A DNA stretch of 14,945 bases. Source: UKL13-2 sp031431435 (GTDB taxonomy: Bacteria > Pseudomonadota > Gammaproteobacteria > Burkholderiales > Usitatibacteraceae). Location: contig JANPDI010000038.1 of assembly GCA_031431435.1 (NCBI GenBank), positions 1-14,945 of the forward strand, read 5' to 3'. Position numbers and translations under genes: made by a program. The notes beneath the pieces are model-generated. The model did not search any database and was not told where the DNA came from. It saw only the letters and a program-made list of their open reading frames with translations. This document shows, piece by piece, positions 8,801 to 14,360 of this stretch. Every line of letters starts with the position of its first letter. The first letter of the stretch is position 1.

Positions 8801-9897
8801 ATAACGATGTTGCGACCCGGCCGTATGTATCAACAACGGCAGATGACGGTGAACCTGCCGGGAATAACCGCACGTCGTCCGGCACCGATGCCAAATCGAT
8901 GATGCGTTCCGTCAAACCGGCCAATGACGCCAACCTCGTCGCAATCGACCCGATCAACATCCTCGTGGCCGAGGACAACGAAGTTAATCAGCGGGTGATT
9001 GAGGGGATGCTCAAGCGCCTCGGCCACCGGGTCACCATGGTCGCCGACGGGCGCGCGGCGGTTGATGCAATGGCGGCACAAAAACCTGACGCCGACGACT
9101 TGTTTGATGTTGTTCTGATGGACATCCATATGCCGGTACTCGACGGCGTTGCGGCAATGAAAGCCATCAAACAATTGTTTGACCAGTCGGATGTGGCGAC
9201 GCGTGTCAGGGCGGTGCCGATTGCCGCGATGACCGCACATGCCCTCGCAGGGGATCGCGAACATTACCTTAACGAAGGGATGGACGATTACATTGCCAAG
9301 CCGATTCGCCGTGAAGATTTAGCGATGTTGCTGCAACGCACGGTGCCGCATAAATCGGGCGCTCCCGCCCGGCAATCGCCGATCGCCAGCCGCAACCAGT
9401 CCCCCGGTCAAATGGGTGCGGCGGGACAGGCAGAAATGACGGCCCGCCGCAATTCTGTTAACGCATCAACGCCGGAAGATGCATTGCCACTGCTCGATAT
9501 TGAGCAGTTGGAAGATCTGGTTGGCCTGCCGGCCGGCGCGGACGATGCGCCCGAATCGGGCGTAAACGGATTAATTGAATTGTTCAAACAAAAATCACGC
9601 GAGCGTTTGCGTGTGATTGCGTCGTGTCTGGCTGATGCCAATTGGGTGTTGCTGGGTGATACGGCGCACAGTATGCGCGGCGCGGCTGCGAGTGTGGGCT
9701 TTCCGCGCGTTGCGGCTGCCTGCAAGAGCATGGAACTCGCGGCAAGACGGCTTACACCCGTACCCGGTATTGCGGCGGTTTCGCAAACCACACCGATGCC
9801 GACCCGCGCGCAACTCGATGCGCAATACGAACAGGTTACCCGGCATTTTTACGAAGCCGAGGCGGCGCTGCAGCAATGGCTTGACGCGAGCGCGTAG
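5854..9897 (+). CDS. Membrane hybrid sensor histidine kinase: CHASE-PAS-PAS-HisKA-HATPase-REC-REC-Hpt
   Basis: This is a 1347-residue BarA-like phosphorelay kinase. It has TM1 at about 36-51, a periplasmic CHASE-type sensor at about 60-280 (EVRHIEDAMALGGAVIAS), TM2 at about 295-317, and PAS domains at about 335-455 and 468-588. HisKA has His612 in MSHEIRTPMNG. The HATPase has N box 721-733, G1 DTGIGIP from Asp761 and G2 GGTGLGL at 790-796. The first receiver (about 849-970) has Asp855 and phospho-acceptor Asp903. However, the second acid of the pair is Ala856 and the conserved Lys is Arg963, so it is probably impaired. The second receiver is canonical (Glu1040-Asp1041, Asp1090, Thr1127, Lys1149). 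Hpt has His1272 in TAHSMRG. No response regulator lies next to it, so the output partner and the ligand are unknown. The start ATG has no strong ribosome-binding site; an ATG 8 codons later is an alternative. Confidence 0.93.
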   Translation: MAENTEQTMPMTTGNAAADQQAATPPPLPRPRFEAPWVILAALLVATILAAHQSNVRSKKDAQVRFGDMAVNASKQILNEVRHIEDAMALGGAVIASSPNIDNKRWNTYLDARIQRAAPAMGLVRLEYRAAAKSPGAGKPAESPLLIRDLEDELRLGDFLSTSVLINDAVSVARRTQKSVMTTALVGQDAVTATEYVALVKPVYASFVRSNEPIGYMVAILRPYKLLAFAAMESGQRLALAILSPNDLLSISVGRPVPTSALSVSLPLAVGQREWTLEVSATTKLVDELASQMPATILFVGILGTLSLAGLVWLLTRLREQAATLANSMTLKLRDQVKFTDDLIELNPNPIYRKDAKGRLVSVNRAWEQLNKRDRRDVIGKTSHAFQSARIADAEARFDADVLASPRGFEAREAYVVDAAGKEVPTIMARQVVRRADGTIDGIIGTITDVTLVKQLEREVARQREQLDLVIRSSQQGIFDVDFDPAGHQYYSERFREILGFGPDNFPTKFTWKDWVYPADEEMFHAQLLEHLKRLSAYFDVECRARRVGAGHMWLRVRGVAQYDDHDVAIRFVGSIVDVTERREAELKLIEANIRVMEAARATEAFLATMSHEIRTPMNGVLGMASLLADTDLNDEQRDYIRLIRSSGDTLLRLINDVLDFSKIESGQMTLESVTVELVSVIEEAFELVAEKAREKQLALVYDMRDDIPDYIMADATRLRQILLNLLSNAIKFTESGEISLTMSCEPLASGQLKLTARISDTGIGIPADRITQLFQPFTQVDASTTRKYGGTGLGLAIVKRLTVMMGGDVSLESVEGTGSVFSFSIVTRAAKGPPRPYHQRGLAEFSGVRLLLVDANLRRRDAIGHRYQRWGFTVLPETCADAVSRLQVESGIDHPVDILVTDTLLPSPDTDALRAVVAIEDRRRAAAGFPKLSVVLMSGLSRAELSRLEDFEPLRHDMLVVRPASRSRMFEVLTQAARRTTNNDVATRPYVSTTADDGEPAGNNRTSSGTDAKSMMRSVKPANDANLVAIDPINILVAEDNEVNQRVIEGMLKRLGHRVTMVADGRAAVDAMAAQKPDADDLFDVVLMDIHMPVLDGVAAMKAIKQLFDQSDVATRVRAVPIAAMTAHALAGDREHYLNEGMDDYIAKPIRREDLAMLLQRTVPHKSGAPARQSPIASRNQSPGQMGAAGQAEMTARRNSVNASTPEDALPLLDIEQLEDLVGLPAGADDAPESGVNGLIELFKQKSRERLRVIASCLADANWVLLGDTAHSMRGAAASVGFPRVAAACKSMELAARRLTPVPGIAAVSQTTPMPTRAQLDAQYEQVTRHFYEAEAALQQWLDASA

Positions 9898-9918
9898 TCC
9901 CCGCCGCAAAAGGCAAAT

Positions 9919-11199
9919 CTATTTGGCGGGCGGAGTCATGGGCCGGGGCTGCCGTGCAAATATGGCCCAGAGTTTGGCGACGTCAGCAATACCATCGGGG
10001 CCGGTCACCGACGCAAGTACGTCGGCGGCTTTGCTGCTTTCCCCGTTCATTGCATACGCCATGCCCAAACGCAGTTTTGCGTCTTGCGGGCGTTTGATGC
10101 CCGCACGTTTGATGCCGCGTTCCATCATCGGCAGGCCCTTTTCTTTGTCGCCACTGATCACAAGGTTTAGACCGGCGTTAAACAGACCGGGGCCTTCTTT
10201 GCCCAGCTCGGCCTCGGTCGCGGTGCGTGCCATGTTTTTGAGGTCGTCATCGGCTTCTTTTGTCACTTTGTCGCGTAACTTCTTATGTTCCGGCTGGGCG
10301 CCAAGCACCCCGGCGGCAAATCCTTTTTCAAGAATCTGTCTGGCATCAATCGGAAAACCGGCCTCCAATGCGTTTTGGGCGAGAAACAAATATTCGGATG
10401 CGGGCAGTTCGTCGCCGAGCGCCAGCTGCAGCCGAAACAGGTCCTGAATATTGCGGTCACTCATGACGGGTTTTCTGGCCGTGCGCGCGATCAGGTCAGC
10501 CCAGTAGTCGCTTTTTGGATAGCGGCTGACCAACCGTTCCAGCGCGTCGATATATCCGGCCTCGTCGTTTAGCTTGAGCGCGGTGCGTCCGAGCATTCGC
10601 AGCATTTCTTCAGGCGGGATCTTGCCTGCGGTTTCATCAGCGGCAATCGCCGCACGCGCTTCGACGCTTGCCGCAGCGAAGTCGTCCGCCAAATACAGTG
10701 ATTGCACCTGCAACATGCGCATTTGCGGCAACACACTGCCGTCTTTGATGGCGCGAGCCGCCCAGACAGCCGCCTGTTTGTAGTCCTTCAAGTTGTAAAA
10801 CGCGCCGGTGATTGCTTCCGCATATAGCGTGCGTTCAGCCGGGGTCAGTCGACCGGTGGCTAACAACGCCTCAAATGATTTTGCCGTGATGGCGTGTTCA
10901 CCCAATGCCAGCGCCGCTGTGCCACGCATGCGTTCAATGAAAAAATTCTCATAGGGTGTTTTGTTCGGGATCAGGTCAACTTCGCCAATCTTTGCCAACG
11001 CCTCTTTGTATTGCTTCGCCTGGATTTTTTCCTGCGCGGCCTGCAATGGTTTGCCGACTTCGGCCCGCATGGTCTCGGCGGCAGCTGCGGGCACCGGGTT
11101 CTGCGCAACAGCCGCGCCGTGTGTCGTTAATGTGATCGCGGCAACGATTGCGGCATGCGGCAACAGCGCCATCAGATAGCGAAACGATTGAATATTCAT
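9919..11199 (-). CDS. Secreted TPR-repeat protein of unknown function
   Basis: The 426-residue product has a signal peptide (hydrophobic 9-26, probable cleavage after Ala32 in GAAVA|QN), so it is likely periplasmic. The mature part is almost wholly helical, with repeated tetratricopeptide-like helix pairs, for example KQYKEALAKIGEVD, LKDYKQAAVWAARAI, ASEYLFLAQNALEAG and ISGDKEKGLPMMERGIK. No catalytic motif is visible. TPR proteins of this kind usually scaffold protein complexes, which is inference here. The stop lies 22 bp from the convergent kinase stop. The ATG at 11197-11199 has no good Shine-Dalgarno sequence. A GATAAT-like -10 on the minus strand at 11242-11247 lacks a matching -35. It stands alone, with no obvious operon partner. 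Confidence 0.8.
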   Translation of the reverse strand: MNIQSFRYLMALLPHAAIVAAITLTTHGAAVAQNPVPAAAAETMRAEVGKPLQAAQEKIQAKQYKEALAKIGEVDLIPNKTPYENFFIERMRGTAALALGEHAITAKSFEALLATGRLTPAERTLYAEAITGAFYNLKDYKQAAVWAARAIKDGSVLPQMRMLQVQSLYLADDFAAASVEARAAIAADETAGKIPPEEMLRMLGRTALKLNDEAGYIDALERLVSRYPKSDYWADLIARTARKPVMSDRNIQDLFRLQLALGDELPASEYLFLAQNALEAGFPIDARQILEKGFAAGVLGAQPEHKKLRDKVTKEADDDLKNMARTATEAELGKEGPGLFNAGLNLVISGDKEKGLPMMERGIKRAGIKRPQDAKLRLGMAYAMNGESSKAADVLASVTGPDGIADVAKLWAIFARQPRPMTPPAK

Positions 11200-11317
11200 T
11201 TGAATTGATTCGGAAGGTTAAATTGAGTCGGGCGAGCCGACATTATCCGGTGGTTTTCCCGCGCGTGCACCATTGCCAGATTGTCGTGCGCGGAAAAAAT
11301 CGTTGACCCTCAGTTAG

Positions 11318-11375
11318 ACAGCAGGTAAATAACAGGTAAATAGCAGATCAACAGCAGGCAAAAAACAGGCAATAA
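11318..11375. repeat. Imperfect 25-bp direct repeat, two copies
   Basis: Copies at 11318-11342 and 11351-11375 are separated by 8 bp and match at 20 of 25 positions. Each copy is itself two related units, of type ACAGCAGGYAAAWA and ACAGGYAAWWA. The block lies just past the tRNA-Glu terminator, in the gap before the TPR gene. The 213-bp gap 11200-11413 holds only this repeat and the terminator. Confidence 0.6.
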
Positions 11376-11405
11376 AAAAGGGCTTAGTCGCCTGACTAAG
11401 CCCTT
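11374..11405 (-). terminator. Intrinsic terminator of the tRNA-Ala/tRNA-Glu transcript
   Basis: On the minus strand a 10-bp perfect stem (GGGCTTAGTC / GACTAAGCCC, 11380-11389 with 11394-11403, extendable by two A-T pairs) with a 4-nt loop is followed by TTTTTT. It lies 8 nt beyond the CCA end of tRNA-Glu. Confidence 0.93.
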
Positions 11406-11413
11406 GATTAATA

Positions 11414-11489
11414 TGGCGTCCCCAACCGGATTCGAACCGGTGTTACTGCCGTGAAAGGGCAATGTCCTAGGCCTCTAGACGATGGGGAC
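11414..11489 (-). tRNA. tRNA-Glu (anticodon UUC)
   Basis: The 76-nt gene has acceptor stem GTCCCCA / TGGGGAC, anticodon loop CTTTCAC (anticodon TTC), canonical T-loop TTCGAAT in CCGG/CCGG context, and encoded CCA. It is the second tRNA of a two-gene transcript with tRNA-Ala and lies downstream of gltX, whose product charges it. Confidence 0.98.
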
Positions 11490-11590
11490 TCACACGTCTT
11501 ACTACGGTGATACAAACTTGATATTGCGTTGATGTCGCGCAGTGTTTTGCTGCTCTGCACGACCTGCTACTCAATAGGCACTAAATTCTG

Positions 11591-11666
<76 letters not shown>

Positions 11667-11681
11667 ACAGACAAGAGCGAG

Positions 11682-11711
11682 ATTATAGCGTGAAGCGCAG
11701 GCAAATGCCAA
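11682..11711 (-). promoter_or_regulatory. Sigma70 promoter of the tRNA-Ala/tRNA-Glu unit
   Basis: On the minus strand TTGGCA (11706-11711) and a perfect TATAAT (11682-11687) are separated by 18 bp. The -10 ends 15 bp before the tRNA-Ala 5' end. The site sits between the gltX stop and the tRNA, so the tRNAs can be transcribed independently of gltX. Confidence 0.75.
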
Positions 11712-11737
11712 GTGCTGGATTTGCCAATTGTCGCGGT

Positions 11738-13132
11738 CTAGCCGGATGCCGCTTCCAGACGGCGGAGCACTTCTTCGCGTCCCAACACATGCATGACCGC
11801 GTCAACCCCCGGCGTTTGGGTTTGTCCGGTCAGCATGACCCGCAGCGGCATCATCAGCTGCGGCATCTTGAGGCCATGCGCCGCAATTGTGCTCTTCAAG
11901 GCGGCATTGATTTCTGTTTTGACCCACGCGGTTGTTTTTAACGAAATACCCAGACTCTTGATCGCTGTTCTGGCGGCATCGGTCAGGTGTTGTGACAGCA
12001 ACGTGGCATCGGTTTGTGGGGGCACAAAAAAATAATGCGCCTGCTCGGCCATTTCCACCAGGGTTCTTGCACGTTCCCGCAGCGCGTCGGCCACCAGTGC
12101 CGGTGATGGGCCGTCTGCAAAAGGTATCCCGGTTTTTTCGAGGAAAGACACCAGCAGGGCACCCAGCGGTTCCGCGTCCATTTTCTTGATGTACTCTTGA
12201 TTCAGCCAGTTCAGCTTTTCGGTATTGAATTGTGCGGCTGAGGCGGTGATGTGGTCGAGGTCAAACCACTGGCAAAACTGGTCCATCGAAAAAATTTCGG
12301 CGTCGCCGTGTGACCAACCCAGGCGTGCCAGGTAGTTGACCACGGCATCGCGCACATAGCCGTTTTGCGGATATTCCATGACCGACACCGCGCCGTGTCG
12401 TTTTGACAGTTTTTGGCCGTCGTCACCGAGAATCATCGACAGGTGCGCGTAGACCGGAATGTCCGCGCCAAGCGCGCGCAGGATGTTGATTTGCCGTGGC
12501 GTGTTGTTAACGTGATCGTCGCCGCGTATCACATGGGTGATCTTCATGTCCCAATCATCCACACAAACACAAAAATTGTAGGTTGGTGTGCCGTCCGCGC
12601 GGGCGATGATCAAGTCGTCGAGTTCGGTATTGGCAATTTCAATCCGGCCTTTGACCGCGTCCACCCATGCCACCACACCATCGGTTGGATTGGCAAACCG
12701 CACCACCGGACGCACGCCTGCCGGGACCGGCGGCAAAACTTTGCCGGGGGCGGGGCGCCAGGTGCCATCGTAGCGAGGCTTTTCGCCGCGCGCGCGCTGC
12801 GCTTCGCGCAATGCGTCGAGTTCCGCCGGCGGCATGTAGCAGTGGTAGGCCGACCCGTTGGCGAGCATTTGCGCAACCACTTCCTTGTAACGTTCCATCG
12901 CGCGCATTTGAAAAAACGGACCTTCGTCGAAGTCCAACCCCAACCATTGCATGCCGTCGAGAATCGCCTGCACCGCTTCGGGTGTGGAGCGTTCAACGTC
13001 GGTGTCTTCGATGCGCAAAATGAACGTGCCGCCATGACGACGGGCAAACGCCCATGCATATAACGCAGTGCGCGCCCCGCCAATGTGGAGAAAGCCGGTC
13101 GGGCTCGGGGCGAAACGGGAGCGGATGGTCAT
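11738..13132 (-). CDS. gltX: Glutamyl-tRNA synthetase
   Basis: GltX is a class I aminoacyl-tRNA synthetase that attaches glutamate to tRNA-Glu with ATP in the cytoplasm. The 464-residue product has the HIGH-type motif HIGG at 17-20 within FAPSPTGFLHIGGART, and the KMSKS-type loop KLSKRHG at 241-247. A C-terminal helical anticodon-binding region begins at about 330. Length is typical. The ATG at 13130-13132 gives the expected N-terminus MTIRSRFAPSPTG. It follows the dcd stop by 2 bp, so the two genes are almost certainly co-transcribed and perhaps translationally coupled, as no strong ribosome-binding site is seen. tRNA-Ala and tRNA-Glu lie downstream on the same strand. Confidence 0.97.
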   Translation of the reverse strand: MTIRSRFAPSPTGFLHIGGARTALYAWAFARRHGGTFILRIEDTDVERSTPEAVQAILDGMQWLGLDFDEGPFFQMRAMERYKEVVAQMLANGSAYHCYMPPAELDALREAQRARGEKPRYDGTWRPAPGKVLPPVPAGVRPVVRFANPTDGVVAWVDAVKGRIEIANTELDDLIIARADGTPTYNFCVCVDDWDMKITHVIRGDDHVNNTPRQINILRALGADIPVYAHLSMILGDDGQKLSKRHGAVSVMEYPQNGYVRDAVVNYLARLGWSHGDAEIFSMDQFCQWFDLDHITASAAQFNTEKLNWLNQEYIKKMDAEPLGALLVSFLEKTGIPFADGPSPALVADALRERARTLVEMAEQAHYFFVPPQTDATLLSQHLTDAARTAIKSLGISLKTTAWVKTEINAALKSTIAAHGLKMPQLMMPLRVMLTGQTQTPGVDAVMHVLGREEVLRRLEAASG

Positions 13133-13134
13133 GC

Positions 13135-13701
13135 CTACATCTTCGGAAGGGTGACGCCCTTCTGTCCCTGATACTTGCCGCCGCGATCCTTGTAGGAGGT
13201 CTCACACACTTCATCGCTTTCAAAAAACAGCACCTGCGCAATGCCTTCATTGGCATAAATTTTTGCCGGCAGCGGCGTGGTGTTTGAAAATTCAAGCGTC
13301 ACATAACCTTCCCATTCGGGTTCGAACGGGGTGACGTTGACAATGATGCCGCAGCGCGCATAGGTCGACTTGCCCAGACACACTGTCAATACGTTGCGCG
13401 GAATGCGAAAATATTCGACCGTGCGTGCCAGCGCAAACGAATTCGGCGGGATGATGCAAAAGTCACCCTGCATATCAACAAACGAATTCGGGTCGAAATT
13501 TTTCGGGTCGACAATGGTTGAATTCAGATTGGTAAACAACTTGAATTCGTTTGAACAGCGAATGTCGTAGCCATAACTGGACGTGCCATAACTGACGATG
13601 CGTTTGCCGTCGTGTTCGCGCACTTGTCCGGGCTCAAACGGCTCGATCATGCCGTGTTGCTCAGCCATCCGCCGGATCCATTTATCGCTTTTGATGCTCA
13701 T
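13135..13701 (-). CDS. dcd: dCTP deaminase
   Basis: Dcd deaminates dCTP to dUTP, which feeds dTMP synthesis after dUTPase action. The 188-residue product has the normal length for the trimeric Dcd family. It starts MSIKSDKWIRRMAEQHGMIE and contains SSYGYDIR at 41-48, GKSTYARCG at 110-118, and EGYVTLEFSNTTPLP at 131-145. Glu137 aligns with the catalytic Glu of the E. coli enzyme. The C-terminus ends KYQGQKGVTLPKM. AAGAGG lies about 9 nt before the ATG at 13699-13701, which excludes longer in-frame starts upstream. It pairs with gltX downstream and is divergent from nrdA, another deoxynucleotide gene. Confidence 0.97.
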   Translation of the reverse strand: MSIKSDKWIRRMAEQHGMIEPFEPGQVREHDGKRIVSYGTSSYGYDIRCSNEFKLFTNLNSTIVDPKNFDPNSFVDMQGDFCIIPPNSFALARTVEYFRIPRNVLTVCLGKSTYARCGIIVNVTPFEPEWEGYVTLEFSNTTPLPAKIYANEGIAQVLFFESDEVCETSYKDRGGKYQGQKGVTLPKM

Positions 13702-13931
13702 TGCGCGCCTCTTGTTATTGTCGGACGAAAACCGGCAGTTTAACAAACACGCCGCGGAGTCCAACCATGCTGCGGGCGCCACCGGACGAATTCGGGTGTT
13801 GGTGGCAGCAACGATGCCGCCGACCAAGGTGGCAACCCAGTGTTTTTGTCAGAAAACGGTTGTCTCGGCATCAAAAAACCGCAAAACAGCAACAAAAACT
13901 GCCCACCAACCAACAAACCAGTTTAGCGCTA

Positions 13932-13978
13932 GGGGCAAAAGTCTAGATTCGACGGGCATTCTCAGCCATTTTTGCCTC
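13932..13978. repeat. Inverted repeat with a 29-nt loop
   Basis: GGGGCAAAA (13932-13940) can pair with TTTTGCCTC (13970-13978), 9 bp with one G-U. The loop contains GATTCGACGGG, which resembles the conserved 5' end of tmRNA. No other tmRNA element follows, so the function is unknown. Confidence 0.4.
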
Positions 13979-14006
13979 AGAAAGCGCATCAATTCTTGGC
14001 TTTAAA

Positions 14007-14029
14007 AACTTCATGTATTACATGAAGTT
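14007..14029. repeat. Perfect AT-rich palindrome, 10-bp arms
   Basis: AACTTCATGT (14007-14016) and ACATGAAGTT (14020-14029) flank a 3-bp centre ATT. On the minus strand it is followed by TTTAAAG, so it could be a weak terminator. The length and symmetry also fit an operator for a dimeric regulator. The sequence does not decide between these. Confidence 0.6.
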
Positions 14030-14105
14030 GTTTCCCCGCAAATCGTCATTTAGGGTGCTTTAACAATCTGATTTTTAAGGCAATTTCAGGTGAAAAAAAT
14101 ATCTC

Positions 14106-14132
14106 TTGCACATTGTTTTGCCGCGATATATT
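14106..14132 (+). promoter_or_regulatory. Possible nrdA promoter overlapping NrdR box 1
   Basis: TTGCAC (14106-14111) and TATATT (14127-14132) are separated by 15 bp, shorter than ideal. The -10 lies inside the first NrdR-like box, the geometry expected for NrdR repression. The call is tentative. Confidence 0.35.
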
Positions 14133-14136
14133 GTGT
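14121..14136 (+). promoter_or_regulatory. NrdR box 1
   Basis: The 16-bp site matches the known NrdR consensus acaCwAtATaTwGtgt at 13 of 16 positions, with a perfect right half (ATATATTGTGT). It begins 31 bp before a second such site, the spacing known for NrdR operator pairs at ribonucleotide reductase genes. Confidence 0.72.
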
Positions 14137-14151
14137 CGCTAACCCAAGCGG

Positions 14152-14167
14152 ACACTACATCTTGTGG
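14152..14167 (+). promoter_or_regulatory. NrdR box 2
   Basis: ACACTACATCTTGTGG matches the NrdR consensus at 13 of 16 positions, with a perfect left half-site ACACTA. Start-to-start spacing from box 1 is 31 bp, about three helical turns. Its last five bases overlap a DnaA box. Confidence 0.72.
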
Positions 14168-14171
14168 ATAT
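14163..14171 (-). promoter_or_regulatory. DnaA box (one mismatch), overlapping NrdR box 2
   Basis: On the minus strand the site reads ATATCCACA, one change from the consensus TTATCCACA. It has the same orientation as two further boxes downstream. Confidence 0.5.
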
Positions 14172-14208
14172 TTCTGTTCCTAACCCACCTCATAAGGTTG
14201 GGACGTGT

Positions 14209-14217
14209 TGTGGATTT
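14209..14217 (-). promoter_or_regulatory. DnaA box (one mismatch)
   Basis: On the minus strand the site reads AAATCCACA, one change from TTATCCACA. It lies 11 bp, start to start, from the perfect box at 14220-14228. Confidence 0.55.
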
Positions 14218-14219
14218 GC

Positions 14220-14228
14220 TGTGGATAA
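14220..14228 (-). promoter_or_regulatory. DnaA box (perfect consensus)
   Basis: On the minus strand the site reads TTATCCACA, the exact high-affinity DnaA consensus. It lies 132 bp before the nrdA start. DnaA boxes regulating nrdAB are known in E. coli. Confidence 0.7.
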
Positions 14229-14256
14229 CTCCACCGCCTTTCTGTCACCCTCAGTG

Positions 14257-14274
14257 GTTCAGGATTGCCTGAAC
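14257..14274 (+). repeat. Small hairpin in the nrdA leader
   Basis: GTTCAGG (14257-14263) and CCTGAAC (14268-14274) form a perfect 7-bp stem with a 4-nt loop. There is no T-tract, so it is not a terminator. It may stabilise or structure the leader RNA. Confidence 0.4.
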
Positions 14275-14360
14275 GACGCCAGAAATGTCTAAGTCTCAGT
14301 ATGTCTGCGGGGATAAGTAATTGATATTAAACAAAAATAGATTCCAACAGGAGACAACAC

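Larger units (their letters stand above)
13702..14360. other. 659-bp intergenic control region between dcd and nrdA
   Basis: No credible gene is visible in this stretch. The dcd-proximal third is unremarkable apart from a C/A-rich run at 13880-13920. The middle holds two inverted repeats (13932-13978 and 14007-14029). The nrdA-proximal part holds a possible promoter, two NrdR-like boxes, three DnaA boxes, a small leader hairpin and the nrdA ribosome-binding site. A convincing dcd promoter was not identified. Confidence 0.8.

Noticed and set aside
9900..9930. Bidirectional terminator between the kinase and TPR genes
   Set aside because: The 6-bp CCCGCC/GGCGGG stem has a 19-nt loop, overlaps the TPR stop codon and lacks a T-tract.
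12413..13063. Plus-strand open frame of 216 codons inside gltX
   Set aside because: It is antisense to a fully motif-supported synthetase and shows no recognisable domain or ribosome-binding site.
13702..13827. N-terminal extension of dcd by 42 codons
   Set aside because: The ATG at 13699-13701 has AAGAGG before it and gives the standard 188-residue enzyme starting MSIKSDKWIR.
14090..14272. A 60-codon plus-strand open frame starting with GTG and a hydrophobic N-terminus
   Set aside because: It overlaps the NrdR and DnaA boxes, has only an AGG directly abutting the GTG and no recognisable family. Hydrophobic codons are expected from its AT-rich content.
13932..14290. A complete tmRNA gene
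   Set aside because: Only the first ~25 bases resemble tmRNA. No tag peptide frame, no TTCRAAT arm and no CCA-type 3' end pairing with GGGGC were found.
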